A stretch of DNA of 64,000 nt. It comes from Ilyomonas sp965199845 (GTDB lineage Bacteria > Bacteroidota > Bacteroidia > Chitinophagales > Chitinophagaceae). Position numbers and translations under genes: made by a program. The notes under the pieces were generated by a model. That model was not told the DNA's origin and made no database searches. It saw only the letters and a program-made list of their open reading frames with translations. This document shows, one piece after another, positions 1-8,065 of the stretch (the first letter of the stretch is position 1; each line of letters begins with the position of its first letter). The stretch is taken from assembly GCA_965199845.1 (NCBI GenBank), contig CBDATZ010000054.1, positions 434,001 to 498,000 on the forward strand, in the 5' to 3' direction.

Positions 1-410
1 GGAACGCCACAATATTTTTTAAATTCTGTGATGTATAATTCACTGTAATCATCTTCCCGATTCTTTAACGAAGGAAACGTGCGGATGCAAAGAATATCAA
101 AATAATTTCCCAATACCGGCGCCGCATCTTTTACGTGTTCAACTGTACTGCCGCTCATAATTGCGCCCTCTTCAAACTCAAGCGCCCAGCCTTCTTTATC
201 TACATTGAATACAATGGCTTCCATGCCCAGATTACGTGCGGCAACCTGTGTACTTAAACGCGTGCGTAACGAAGGATTTAGAAACAACAAACCAATACGT
301 TTATCCTTGCCAAGCGTTTTATCTTGTAATGGAGCCACTTTGTATGCCAACGCCTTTGCAACCAATGCGTTGATGTCGGGAACATCATGAACAGAAATAA
401 ATTGCTTCAA
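1..410 (-). CDS. argF': N-acetylornithine/N-succinylornithine carbamoyltransferase (ArgF'), partial
   Basis: Transfers a carbamoyl group to an N-acylated ornithine in the Bacteroidota version of arginine synthesis. Only about 136 N-terminal codons are present; the gene runs off the left edge. The carbamoyl-phosphate loop is visible as NPSLRTRLSTQ, followed by NLGMEAIVFN, GWALEFEEGAIMSG and the VLGNYFDILCIRTF segment, which fit the ArgF' (SOTCase/AOTCase) branch rather than classical OTCase. No ATG is available in frame. I chose TTG at 408-410, giving an N-terminus LKQFISVHDVPD (read as MKQF...), which aligns with the usual start of the family. It is the most distal gene seen in the arginine operon. 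Acetyl versus succinyl substrate cannot be decided from this fragment. Confidence 0.88.
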   Translation of the reverse strand, partial: MKQFISVHDVPDINALVAKALAYKVAPLQDKTLGKDKRIGLLFLNPSLRTRLSTQVAARNLGMEAIVFNVDKEGWALEFEEGAIMSGSTVEHVKDAAPVLGNYFDILCIRTFPSLKNREDDYSELYITEFKKYCGV

Positions 411-651
411 TATGTTATTCTTTGTTTTTGTTTTACACCAGCTAAAACTGGTGGTAAATGAATTTATTTATGTTACGAGCTTTTGCAACTCTGGTTGAAC
501 ATTATTGCAATCGAAGATTTGCTGTTTCTTTTTTTAAATAAAGAGAAAAAAGAATCACTCCTGTACGTCTTATTACCAATTAAACAATCTGAACTGAGAA
601 CAACAAAGCTCAATATATTTTTTTTGTGTCGTCTTAGTAATTAGATAAAAC
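411..651 (-). other. argD-argF' spacer with a small hairpin
   Basis: A 241-bp AT-rich gap between argD and argF'. It contains a short inverted repeat, CACCAG-N6-CTGGTG at 436-453, 26 nt before the argF' start on the transcript. It has no U-tract, so it is not a typical terminator; it might affect mRNA processing or translation. I see no ORF here. Confidence 0.4.
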
Positions 652-1845
652 CTAATCCACTTCTTTTACTTCTTCAACGGCAACCGGCTCGACTATTTTA
701 GCTGTTGGCTTTAACTCTCCAATCGCTTCCTGAAGCGCATCCAGAAATTCTTCTGATTGCTTGCGCGATAAAGCTAAGGAAGGTAATAAACGAATTACAT
801 TTGGCTTTGCTTCGCCGGTAAAAATGTTGAAATCATACAACAACTTTTTACGCAAATCTTTCAACTCTTCGGACACATCAAAACCAATCATCAAACCTCT
901 GCCACGCACGTTTTCAATGCCTTCGATTGTCTTTAGACGATTCATTAAATACTGACCGCGCTGCTTTGCAAATTCAATCAGGTTTTCTTCTTCCATCACT
1001 TCTAAAACAGCCAATGCAGCCGCACAGGCAAGGTGATTACCACCGAACGTTGTGCCCAACATGCCATGCTTTGGTTTTATGTAAGGTGCAATCAAAATAC
1101 CGCCAATGGGAAAGCCGTTGCCCATACCTTTTGCCATGGTATAAATATCTGCATTTACACCCGCATGATCGTGACTGAAAAACTTGCCTGTTCTGCCATA
1201 ACCACATTGCACGCTATCAGCAATAAATATGGCATCGTTCTGATCGCACAAACGGCGAATGAGTTGTAAAAAGCTATCGGTAGCAACATTAATTCCGCCT
1301 ACGCCCTGAATGCCTTCAACAATAACAGCACAAACATCCTTGCCACGTGTTTGAAAATAAGTTTTTAATGCCGCTTCATCATTAAATGTAAGAAAATCTA
1401 CATTGTCTGTTTCGTTCACCGGCGCAACAATTGACTTGTTATCTGTAACCGCAACGGCTAAAGAAGTTCTGCCGTGAAACGCTTTTTTAAATGCGACAAT
1501 TTTCTTTTTTCCATTATGAAAAGAAGCGAGTTTTAACGCGTTTTCATTGGCTTCCGCACCACTGTTTACCAGGAACAACTGATAGTCTTCTTTGCCGCTG
1601 AGTTTGGCTAATTTATCAGCCAATTGTTGCTGAATGGGAATGTGAACGGAGTTTGAATAGAACGCAATTTTTTCTAACTGCTCTTCGATTCTTTTTACCC
1701 AATGCGGATGTGTATGACCAATGCTGATAACGGCATGACCGCCATACATATCGAGATATTGCACGCCATTTTCGTCCCAAACATAAGATCCCAGCGCCTT
1801 TGTAATTGTGATATCGTTTAACGGATATACGTCGAATAAAGTCAT
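652..1845 (-). CDS. argD: Acetylornithine aminotransferase (class III PLP enzyme)
   Basis: Converts N-acyl-glutamate semialdehyde to N-acylornithine with PLP and glutamate. The 397-residue protein is full length for the family. Visible motifs are LDMYGGHAVISIGHTHP near the N-terminus, VNSGAEANENALKLA (PLP phosphate binding), IFIADSVQCGYGRTGKFF (Asp contacting the PLP ring) and YTMAKGMGNGFPIGG, which holds the Schiff-base lysine. The C-terminus has a short tail rich in Val and Glu. It starts at the ATG whose complement is at 1843-1845. It lies between the four-helix-bundle gene and argF' on the same strand, consistent with one arginine operon. Confidence 0.93.
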   Translation of the reverse strand: MTLFDVYPLNDITITKALGSYVWDENGVQYLDMYGGHAVISIGHTHPHWVKRIEEQLEKIAFYSNSVHIPIQQQLADKLAKLSGKEDYQLFLVNSGAEANENALKLASFHNGKKKIVAFKKAFHGRTSLAVAVTDNKSIVAPVNETDNVDFLTFNDEAALKTYFQTRGKDVCAVIVEGIQGVGGINVATDSFLQLIRRLCDQNDAIFIADSVQCGYGRTGKFFSHDHAGVNADIYTMAKGMGNGFPIGGILIAPYIKPKHGMLGTTFGGNHLACAAALAVLEVMEEENLIEFAKQRGQYLMNRLKTIEGIENVRGRGLMIGFDVSEELKDLRKKLLYDFNIFTGEAKPNVIRLLPSLALSRKQSEEFLDALQEAIGELKPTAKIVEPVAVEEVKEVD

Positions 1846-1877
1846 AAGTTGTATGTTATAAGTAATAAGTTATTTGA

Positions 1878-2231
1878 TTAAGACCTGACTTTGCTTATTA
1901 GTGAAATAAGAATTCCTTTTACTTCGTTAATCAGATTAAATAAAATCTCGAAAGAAGTTTGTTGTAAATACAATAAATCCTTCGAAAGAATTAAAAAATA
2001 CTCAGCTTCGTTAGCTGAACCTAATCCTATGTTTAAAAAATGAGCCAATTCCTGTTTTGAATTTTTGCCACAACCTTCTGCAATATTTGCGGGTATGGAA
2101 GAAGCTGATCTGCGTAATTGATTTGTTAAGCTATACAGTTCATAATTAGGAAAAGCTTTGGTTACTTCATACACTTGTAATGTAAATGAATGTGCTTTTT
2201 CCCAAACTTCTAAGTCTTTATAATTTTGCAT
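1878..2231 (-). CDS. Four-helix-bundle protein (23S rRNA intervening-sequence/S23 family)
   Basis: A 117-residue protein of the family first found encoded by intervening sequences in 23S rRNA genes and common as a free gene in Bacteroidota. The diagnostic stretch is RRSASSIPANIAEGCGK followed by FLNIGLGSANEAEYF. The fold is a small all-helical bundle that assembles into pentamers in known structures; its cellular function is not established. Here it sits inside the arginine operon between argC and argD, 24 bp after argC and 32 bp before argD, on the same strand. No rRNA sequence surrounds it. The flanking spacers have repeated TAAGTTGTAAGT-like sequence, possibly a trace of insertion. Confidence 0.85.
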   Translation of the reverse strand: MQNYKDLEVWEKAHSFTLQVYEVTKAFPNYELYSLTNQLRRSASSIPANIAEGCGKNSKQELAHFLNIGLGSANEAEYFLILSKDLLYLQQTSFEILFNLINEVKGILISLISKVRS

Positions 2232-2255
2232 TATTTACAACTTAATACTTACAAC

Positions 2256-3278
2256 TTAAAACCCTACGGACTTTAACTTTAACCCAACTTCTTCCTCTAA
2301 ACCAAACATCAAATTCATATTTTGTACTGCCTGACCAGATGCTCCTTTTAGCAAATTATCTATAATGGAATGTACTACCAATTTGCTGCCTACTTTTTCT
2401 AATTGAACTATACATTTATTGGTGTTCACTACTTGCTTTAAAAAGATCGGATCGTTACTTATGAAAGTAAAAACAGAATCTTCGTAAAAGTCTTTGTACA
2501 ACTCAGTAAGAAATTCAATTGGTTTTTCGCAATGTATGGTGGAACTGATAAAAATACCACGCGTAAAATCGCCACGCCAGGGAACAAAACTGAGATCAAT
2601 TTCTTCCTTATCTTGCTTCAGTTGTAATAACGACTGAACAATTTCTCCAAGGTGCTGATGACTTAATGTTTTATATGCTTGTATGTTATTGGCACGCCAG
2701 CTAAAGTGAGAAGTAGCGCTTAAACTTTGTCCCGCGCCGGTGCTGCCGGTGATGCCTGTTGTATAAACTTCTTCGAGCAAACCTGCCTTTGCAAGTGGCA
2801 ATAAACCCAACTGAATGGCAGTTGCAAAACAACCCGGATTTGCAATGTTATGTGCAGATTGAATCTGATGTTTATTTAATTCCGGTAAGCCATAAATAAA
2901 CTGGCGAATAAATGAATGTCCGCTTTGTGTTGGCTGATGAAATTCCCTGTTTTTTGCTAACCGAAAATCATTCGATAAATCAATCATTTTGATATGAGCC
3001 GGAATGAAATTGGCATCTAAAAATTTCTTCGCTTCACCATGTCCGGTGCAAAGAAATAAGACATCAATATCAGCCAAAGATTCATTTGACAATACTTCAT
3101 TACCACTGAATTTCAACTTCGTTTCACCAATCAGATCACCATGTACCTTATATAAAAAATTTCCCGCGTTGCTGTTGCTATGTACAAACGCAATTCTTGC
3201 CTGCGGATGATTAACTAATAGTCGTATTAATTCTCCGCCTGTATATCCGGCGCCGCCAATAATTCCTATGTTGATCAT
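2256..3278 (-). CDS. argC: N-acetyl-gamma-glutamyl-phosphate reductase
   Basis: NADPH-dependent reduction of N-acyl-glutamyl phosphate to the semialdehyde, third step of arginine synthesis. The protein has 340 residues. The N-terminal Rossmann motif GIIGGAGYTGGELIRLL is at residues 5-21, the catalytic cysteine lies in NPGCFATAIQLGLLPL, and GITGSTGAGQSLSATSHFSWRANN carries the conserved histidine region. The ATG start at 3278 places the Rossmann motif at the usual distance. It follows argG after a 111-bp spacer and precedes the four-helix-bundle gene. Confidence 0.94.
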   Translation of the reverse strand: MINIGIIGGAGYTGGELIRLLVNHPQARIAFVHSNSNAGNFLYKVHGDLIGETKLKFSGNEVLSNESLADIDVLFLCTGHGEAKKFLDANFIPAHIKMIDLSNDFRLAKNREFHQPTQSGHSFIRQFIYGLPELNKHQIQSAHNIANPGCFATAIQLGLLPLAKAGLLEEVYTTGITGSTGAGQSLSATSHFSWRANNIQAYKTLSHQHLGEIVQSLLQLKQDKEEIDLSFVPWRGDFTRGIFISSTIHCEKPIEFLTELYKDFYEDSVFTFISNDPIFLKQVVNTNKCIVQLEKVGSKLVVHSIIDNLLKGASGQAVQNMNLMFGLEEEVGLKLKSVGF

Positions 3279-3389
3279 TTGCGTTATACGTTTTAAGTAG
3301 TAAGTGATAAGAGCAGTTTATACACCTTATCATGTTGCGGGCTTTAGATTATTTGCTTTAAAAACTTATAACCTAACACTTACAACTTG
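3279..3389 (-). repeat. Low-complexity TAAGTTGTAAGT-type spacer, argG-argC
   Basis: On the minus strand this spacer reads as degenerate copies of (A)AGTTGTAAGTGTTAGGTTATAAG and related words. The same vocabulary occurs in the two spacers flanking the four-helix-bundle gene (1846-1877 and 2232-2255). Seen directly; the function is unknown. Confidence 0.5.
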
Positions 3390-4658
3390 TTACTTTAAAA
3401 TGCTGTCCTGTATTAAATGATACATTGCTGTTTGATTGCCGAAAATTTTGCTGAAACCGCGCACATCTTCGCCGGTCCAGCCGCTGTTCATTTCGCCATA
3501 TTTACCAAACTTGCTGTTCATCAAATCATATTGACTTTCGATACCCATAATTTGAAAACGATAGGGATGTAACTGAACAAATACATCGCCGCTTACATTC
3601 TGTTGCGAGCTTTGTAAAAATGCTTCTATATCACGCATCACAGGATCTAAAATCTGACCTTCATGCAACCAGTTTCCATAAAAGTTTGCAATATTATCTT
3701 TCCAGCTTAACTGCCATTTGGTAAGCACATGTTTTTCTAACGCATGATGCGCTTTGATGATAACCATCGGCGCTGCCGCTTCAAAACCAACACGACCTTT
3801 AATACCAATGATGGTATCGCCAATATGAATATCTCTGCCAATACCATAAGCACCGGCAATGGTTTGTAAATATTGTATGGCTTCAGTTGGATGAGTAAAT
3901 GATTTGTCGTTTACAGCCGTTAATTCACCCTTTTCAAAATGAAGTTTTACTTCTTCACTGTCGTGCTTTGAAACCTGCGTTGGCCAAGCTTCTTCGGGTA
4001 GAATGCCTTTGCTGTGTAATGTTTCTTTTCCGCCAACGCTGGTGCCCCACAAACCTTTATTGATAGAATAAGCTGCTTTCGCAAAATTCATTTCCACACC
4101 TTTCTTTTTCAGGTATTCTATTTCCTGTTCACGGCTGAGTTTAAGGTCGCGTATCGGAGTAATAATTTCTACACCGGGAATCATAATATGAAAAACCATA
4201 TCAAAACGAACCTGGTCGTTACCGGCGCCGGTGCTTCCATGTGCCACTGCAACAGCATTGAGTTTTTTAGCATGTTCGGCAATATGTAAAGCTTGTACCA
4301 AACGTTCAGCGCTTACACTTAACGGGTATGTATTGTTCTTTAAAACATTTCCAAAAACCAGATATTTAATAATGCGATCATAATAACCTGTTACTGCATC
4401 AATGGTTGTATGTGTTTTAACGCCGAGTTTGTATGCGTGTTCTTCAATGTTTTCTAATTCTTCCTGGTTAAAACCACCCGTGTTTACAATGATGCTATGA
4501 ACTTCGTAACCTTTATCTTCTGTAAGATATTTTACACAAAACGTAGTATCCAATCCGCCACTGAAACCAAGAACCACTGTGCCACCAACTCCCGTAAAAG
4601 AACTTGTAAAACCATTTTTTTCTGAAGATACATTTGGATTCAAAAGATTGTCTTGCAT
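3390..4658 (-). CDS. argG: Argininosuccinate synthase
   Basis: Joins citrulline and aspartate with ATP hydrolysis, the penultimate step of arginine synthesis. The ATP pyrophosphatase P-loop VVLGFSGGLDTTFCVKYL begins near residue 29, and HGSTGAGNDQVRFD, the citrulline/aspartate binding segment, is in the middle. At 422 residues it is slightly longer than usual because of an N-terminal extension of about 25 residues; the real start could be a later codon, though none is clearly better. The spacer upstream contains TTACTTTG on the minus strand (complement at 4714-4721), which could be the -7 element of a promoter separating argG from the GNAT gene. Confidence 0.93.
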   Translation of the reverse strand: MQDNLLNPNVSSEKNGFTSSFTGVGGTVVLGFSGGLDTTFCVKYLTEDKGYEVHSIIVNTGGFNQEELENIEEHAYKLGVKTHTTIDAVTGYYDRIIKYLVFGNVLKNNTYPLSVSAERLVQALHIAEHAKKLNAVAVAHGSTGAGNDQVRFDMVFHIMIPGVEIITPIRDLKLSREQEIEYLKKKGVEMNFAKAAYSINKGLWGTSVGGKETLHSKGILPEEAWPTQVSKHDSEEVKLHFEKGELTAVNDKSFTHPTEAIQYLQTIAGAYGIGRDIHIGDTIIGIKGRVGFEAAAPMVIIKAHHALEKHVLTKWQLSWKDNIANFYGNWLHEGQILDPVMRDIEAFLQSSQQNVSGDVFVQLHPYRFQIMGIESQYDLMNSKFGKYGEMNSGWTGEDVRGFSKIFGNQTAMYHLIQDSILK

Positions 4659-4887
4659 GCTGATAAGTAATATTTAAAAGTAATTGCGGGATTGAACAAA
4701 CTCTTTTGCGCCGCAAAGTAACAGGTAGAATGAATATGGTGTTAATAGTATATAATAAGTTGCTCAAATTTGTGCCTGCTTACGGCTTACTCTATTTCAT
4801 AACGCTGAATGGTACCAATCTTCTTCCGCAAGATTGTATAATGATGTTCAATCAGAGTATCAGACGCTCACAATATAAAGCCATTGT

Positions 4888-5610
4888 TTATGCAAATAAA
4901 GTAAACAGCATACTTACCAAAGAACGTCGCTCCTGTCGTTTCTTTTCACCTTTTTCTTTCTTCTTAAATACAGTCAGAAAACGGCTCTTTTTGCTTTCCA
5001 TCAGTCTGCCGTAGGCTTCGCTTTTTTCTTCAAAATGTTCTTTGGTTTCTTTTGGTTCGTAATGATCGGCAGGATCATACAACATGGCTGTGCACAAACA
5101 ATTTTTTCTTTCCTTCATAGTAAGAATATCGAAGTTTACACAACTTTTGCAACCCGCCCAAAAGGCTTCGTCTTGCGTCAGTTCGCTATATGTCACCGGT
5201 TCGTAACCCAGATCGCTGTTGATTTTCATAACAGCCAAACCGGTTGTTAAACCAAAGATTTTTGCTTCGGGATATTTCTCTCTTGATAGTTCGAAGATGG
5301 CGTGTTTAATACGTTTTGCCACGCCGCTTTTTCTAAAATTCGGAGATACAATTAAACCGCTGTTTGCCACATAACTGCCATGGCTCCAGGTTTCAATATA
5401 GCAAAAGCCAACCCATGCGCCGTCTGTTGTAACGGCAATTACAGCTTTGCCTTCGAGTATTTTATTTTCGATGTATTCGGGATTGCGTTTGGCAATGCCT
5501 GTGCCGCGCGCTTTAGCGCTGGCTTCCATTTCGTCGGTAATAATTTTAGAAAAATGTATGTCGCCAATGTTGGCTATACGAACTATAATGTTATCTGCTT
5601 GCTGATCCAC
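4888..5610 (-). CDS. GNAT-family N-acetyltransferase at the head of the arginine cluster
   Basis: A 240-residue acetyl-CoA-dependent acyltransferase. The GNAT core shows as AVIAVTTDGAWVGFCYIETW, then NSGLIVSPNFRKSGVAKRI, where RKSGVAK is the pyrophosphate-binding turn, and later KIFGLTTGLAVMKINSDLGYEPV. A cysteine-rich segment follows (AGCKSCVNFDILTMKERKNCLC), then a lysine/arginine-rich tail. It starts at GTG (5608-5610); no good Shine-Dalgarno sequence is seen. Position directly upstream of argG suggests that it supplies N-acetylglutamate for the pathway; this is inference from context, since classical argA or argJ is not visible in the window. Confidence 0.8.
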   Translation of the reverse strand: MDQQADNIIVRIANIGDIHFSKIITDEMEASAKARGTGIAKRNPEYIENKILEGKAVIAVTTDGAWVGFCYIETWSHGSYVANSGLIVSPNFRKSGVAKRIKHAIFELSREKYPEAKIFGLTTGLAVMKINSDLGYEPVTYSELTQDEAFWAGCKSCVNFDILTMKERKNCLCTAMLYDPADHYEPKETKEHFEEKSEAYGRLMESKKSRFLTVFKKKEKGEKKRQERRSLVSMLFTLFA

Positions 5611-5991
5611 GGTGAAAACTCAATTAAAAAGGAAAGAAATGGGTGACTGACGAAAACAATGCCTGACTTTATTAAGTCGTGCATACAATCCAACATTAAC
5701 AATGCAGGAAAAATTAAATACGGGGTCGTCGTGCCGGTCGGAAGCAGCCGGGAATAGGTAAAATAACAACACCCATCAGCAAAGGATGGAAAGAGCTACA
5801 TATCGTATGTGTTGTATAATGTGTCAACTTCGGTTCTGAATAAAAAGATGTCTAAAATTGTTGTTTCTAAAGGATGTAAAATTAATAATGTTTAGGGTTA
5901 ATAGGATTAATTTTTTTATAAAATAAATGTTATGGCTATAAACACTTGTTTTATGTCTAAATTATAGATAGTTATCTTGCCCTTTTAAAGT
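5611..5991. promoter_or_regulatory. Divergent intergenic region, arginine cluster / prmA
   Basis: A 381-bp AT-rich region between divergently transcribed genes, so it must hold promoters for both sides. I cannot pick out an unambiguous -33/-7 pair or an operator. The stretch TTATCTTG shortly before the prmA start resembles a weak -7 element. No ORF or RNA gene is seen. Confidence 0.4.
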
Positions 5992-6816
5992 ATGACAACG
6001 AAGGAAGATTTTATAGAAATTACGTTCAGCCAATTAAACGAAACTGATACTGATATTCTTGTTGCGTTGCTTACTGCGGCTGGTTTTGAGGGTTTTGATG
6101 AATCTGGCAACGAGTTGAAAGCTTATATCGGCAAAGAAGCGTTTAACGAACCGACTGTAAAAGAAATTGCTGAGCCATATTCTCTTTCTTATCAAACAAA
6201 AGAAATTGCGTCGCAAAACTGGAATGCGGTGTGGGAAAGCAATTTTGAGCCGGTTGTGATTGATGATTTTGTTGCAGTACGTGCCCATTTTCACCAACCT
6301 ATTGCCGGTGTACAATATGAAATTGTGATTACGCCAAAGATGAGCTTTGGAACCGGGCATCATGCAACAACAACAATGATGATTCAGCAAATGCGGAATC
6401 TTGATTTCACTGATAAAACCGTTTTTGATTTTGGAACCGGAACCGGAATTCTGTCTATTCTGGCAGAAAAATCGGGCGCAAAAAAAATTCTGGCTGTTGA
6501 TAATGATATGTGGAGTATTGAAAACAGTAAAGAAAATATTGAGAAGAACAATTGTAATAAAATTGATTTAGAATTAAGAGACGATGCTAACATATCCGGT
6601 TCTTTCGACATAATTCTGGCTAACATCAACCGAAACGTAATTTTAGATAATATTGATTCTTTATATTCTCAAATAAAAGAAGGCGGATACCTTTTGCTAA
6701 GCGGTTTATTAGCTGAAGATGAGAACGATATTCTTGATAAAACAAATCAATATCAGCTTCTGCATATCAATACCTTGCACCGGCTGCAATGGATTTCGCT
6801 GCTTTTCAGCCGTTAA
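5992..6816 (+). CDS. prmA: Ribosomal protein L11 methyltransferase
   Basis: SAM-dependent trimethylation of ribosomal protein L11 in the cytoplasm. The 274-residue protein has the N-terminal L11-recognition domain, the NWNAVWESNFEPV segment (residues 76-88), PKMSFGTGHHATTTMM (115-130) characteristic of PrmA, and SAM motif I as VFDFGTGTGILSILA (144-158), followed by DIILANINRNVI with the expected N-I-N signature. It is somewhat shorter than the enterobacterial enzyme, as is usual in Bacteroidota. It is followed after 81 bp by plsY on the same strand, which has its own promoter. Confidence 0.94.
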   Translation: MTTKEDFIEITFSQLNETDTDILVALLTAAGFEGFDESGNELKAYIGKEAFNEPTVKEIAEPYSLSYQTKEIASQNWNAVWESNFEPVVIDDFVAVRAHFHQPIAGVQYEIVITPKMSFGTGHHATTTMMIQQMRNLDFTDKTVFDFGTGTGILSILAEKSGAKKILAVDNDMWSIENSKENIEKNNCNKIDLELRDDANISGSFDIILANINRNVILDNIDSLYSQIKEGGYLLLSGLLAEDENDILDKTNQYQLLHINTLHRLQWISLLFSR

Positions 6817-6843
6817 AATTTCCTTAGATAATCGGCAAAATTC

Positions 6844-6873
6844 TTGGATGGACGGGCAGAATCAATATATTTG
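6844..6873 (+). promoter_or_regulatory. Bacteroidota-type promoter for plsY
   Basis: TTG at 6844-6846, a 19-bp spacer, then TATATTTG at 6866-6873, an exact fit to the Bacteroidota vegetative consensus (TTG-N19-TAnnTTTG). The plsY ATG lies 27 nt downstream. Confidence 0.65.
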
Positions 6874-6897
6874 TTTGTATTAACCGCCGTTTAATTA

Positions 6898-7581
6898 ATG
6901 CATGAAGTAATTTTAATCGTCGCAGCTTATTTAATAGGCAGCATTCCTACTGCTGTCTGGATAAGTAAATATTATTTCGGAATCGATATTCGCGACTATG
7001 GTAGCGGTAATGCAGGTGCTACCAACACATACCGTGTTTTAGGCTCTAAATGGGGCACTATCGTAATGGTAGTAGACATGCTGAAAGGCGTTATTGCCAC
7101 TTCTCTTTATATTACCATTCCTTTTTATGTTATTCAGTCGCACGACTGGGATAGAACTAACCTGATGATTGGTTTGGGGCTGGCTGCTGTGCTCGGACAT
7201 ATTTTCCCAATTTGGGCAAATTTTAAAGGCGGTAAAGGAGTTGCTACTTTATTTGGAATGGTAGTAGCCATGCAGCCAAGCGTTGCAGGTTGTTGCGTAG
7301 CTGTTTTTCTTGTTGTTTTATATTTAACCCGCTTTGTTTCGCTCAGTTCTATTCTTTCCAGTATTGCCTTTTCTGTATTTATCCTTTTTGTTTTTAATGA
7401 CGATGTAACGTTGTATCGCGTCTTTTCTGTTGCTGTAGCCCTGATGGTGATTCTAACCCACCAGAAGAATATAAACCGGTTATTAAAAGGAACTGAAACC
7501 AAAGTTCCTATCCTAAAATATCGGGATCGCCGTCGCCAGAGAAGACGTGGTTTGCATAATGATGACCATCAAGATATATAA
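6898..7581 (+). CDS. plsY: Glycerol-3-phosphate acyltransferase PlsY
   Basis: Integral membrane enzyme that transfers the acyl group from acyl-phosphate to glycerol-3-phosphate, the first step in phospholipid synthesis. The 227-residue protein has the three family motifs: DYGSGNAGATNTYR (residues 33-46), GHIFPIWANFKGGKGVAT in the middle, and a late LTHQKNINRLLKGTE. About five hydrophobic helices alternate with these loops. The C-terminal tail is basic (RDRRRQRRRGLH). It has its own promoter at 6844-6873. Confidence 0.94.
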   Translation: MHEVILIVAAYLIGSIPTAVWISKYYFGIDIRDYGSGNAGATNTYRVLGSKWGTIVMVVDMLKGVIATSLYITIPFYVIQSHDWDRTNLMIGLGLAAVLGHIFPIWANFKGGKGVATLFGMVVAMQPSVAGCCVAVFLVVLYLTRFVSLSSILSSIAFSVFILFVFNDDVTLYRVFSVAVALMVILTHQKNINRLLKGTETKVPILKYRDRRRQRRRGLHNDDHQDI

Positions 7582-8065
7582 TCTGTAACTGACTTAAATA
7601 AATATTTAATCTTTATTTTTTTCAGATAACAACCTTCGTTTGTTATCTCTGCCAAATTATTTTCTTGTAGGCAACCAATAAGGTTTATAACAAATTTTCT
7701 GTTAGACTTTTTGTAAGTTATATATGCTTATGGTTGAAATAATAGCAATAACTGTAACTAATATAATAAGAAAGGAAATCAGATTTTTAAAAAAGGGGCA
7801 TGCATAGAAATGCTCACCCGGAATCCAATATCGCATATGAATTGGCAAGCCAGATGCCAATGAGATAGGTTTTGAAAATCAACATTTTAATAAATTAATA
7901 AAGTCTAATATTTCTCTATTTTGGAAAAGTGGGTTTCAAATCGGGAGTTAAGCCATGATTTCAGCAAGGTAAAAATTGAATTATTCTATATAAATCATAA
8001 AACAAGAACGCCATACTTTTCAAAGTATGGCGTTCTTGTTTTATTGAATCCTGCATAACTATCTG
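7582..8065. other. Intergenic region, plsY / efflux operon
   Basis: A 484-bp AT-rich gap between convergent genes. The only well-defined element is the hairpin at 7999-8042. A 27-codon ORF near 7723-7806 has no supporting features and is not called. Confidence 0.6.
7999..8042 (-). terminator. Terminator of the RND efflux operon
   Basis: A perfect 21-bp inverted repeat (arms 7999-8019 and 8022-8042) with a core of GAACGCCATAC / GTATGGCGTTC and A/T-rich outer ends supplying the U-tract. It lies 24 bp past the stop codon of the pump gene on the minus strand. It is symmetrical and could also stop transcription coming from plsY. Confidence 0.85.

Noticed and set aside
1878..2231. Intervening sequence of a 23S rRNA gene
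   Set aside because: Only the protein family is shared; flanking sequence is arginine genes, not rRNA.
4706..5014. 102-codon plus-strand ORF across the argG upstream gap and the GNAT gene
   Set aside because: Its second half is antisense to the clearly coding GNAT gene and the sequence resembles no protein family.
7723..7806. 27-codon ORF (MLMVEIIAITVTNIIRK...) after plsY
   Set aside because: Short, no ribosome-binding site that stands out, AT-rich composition expected by chance.
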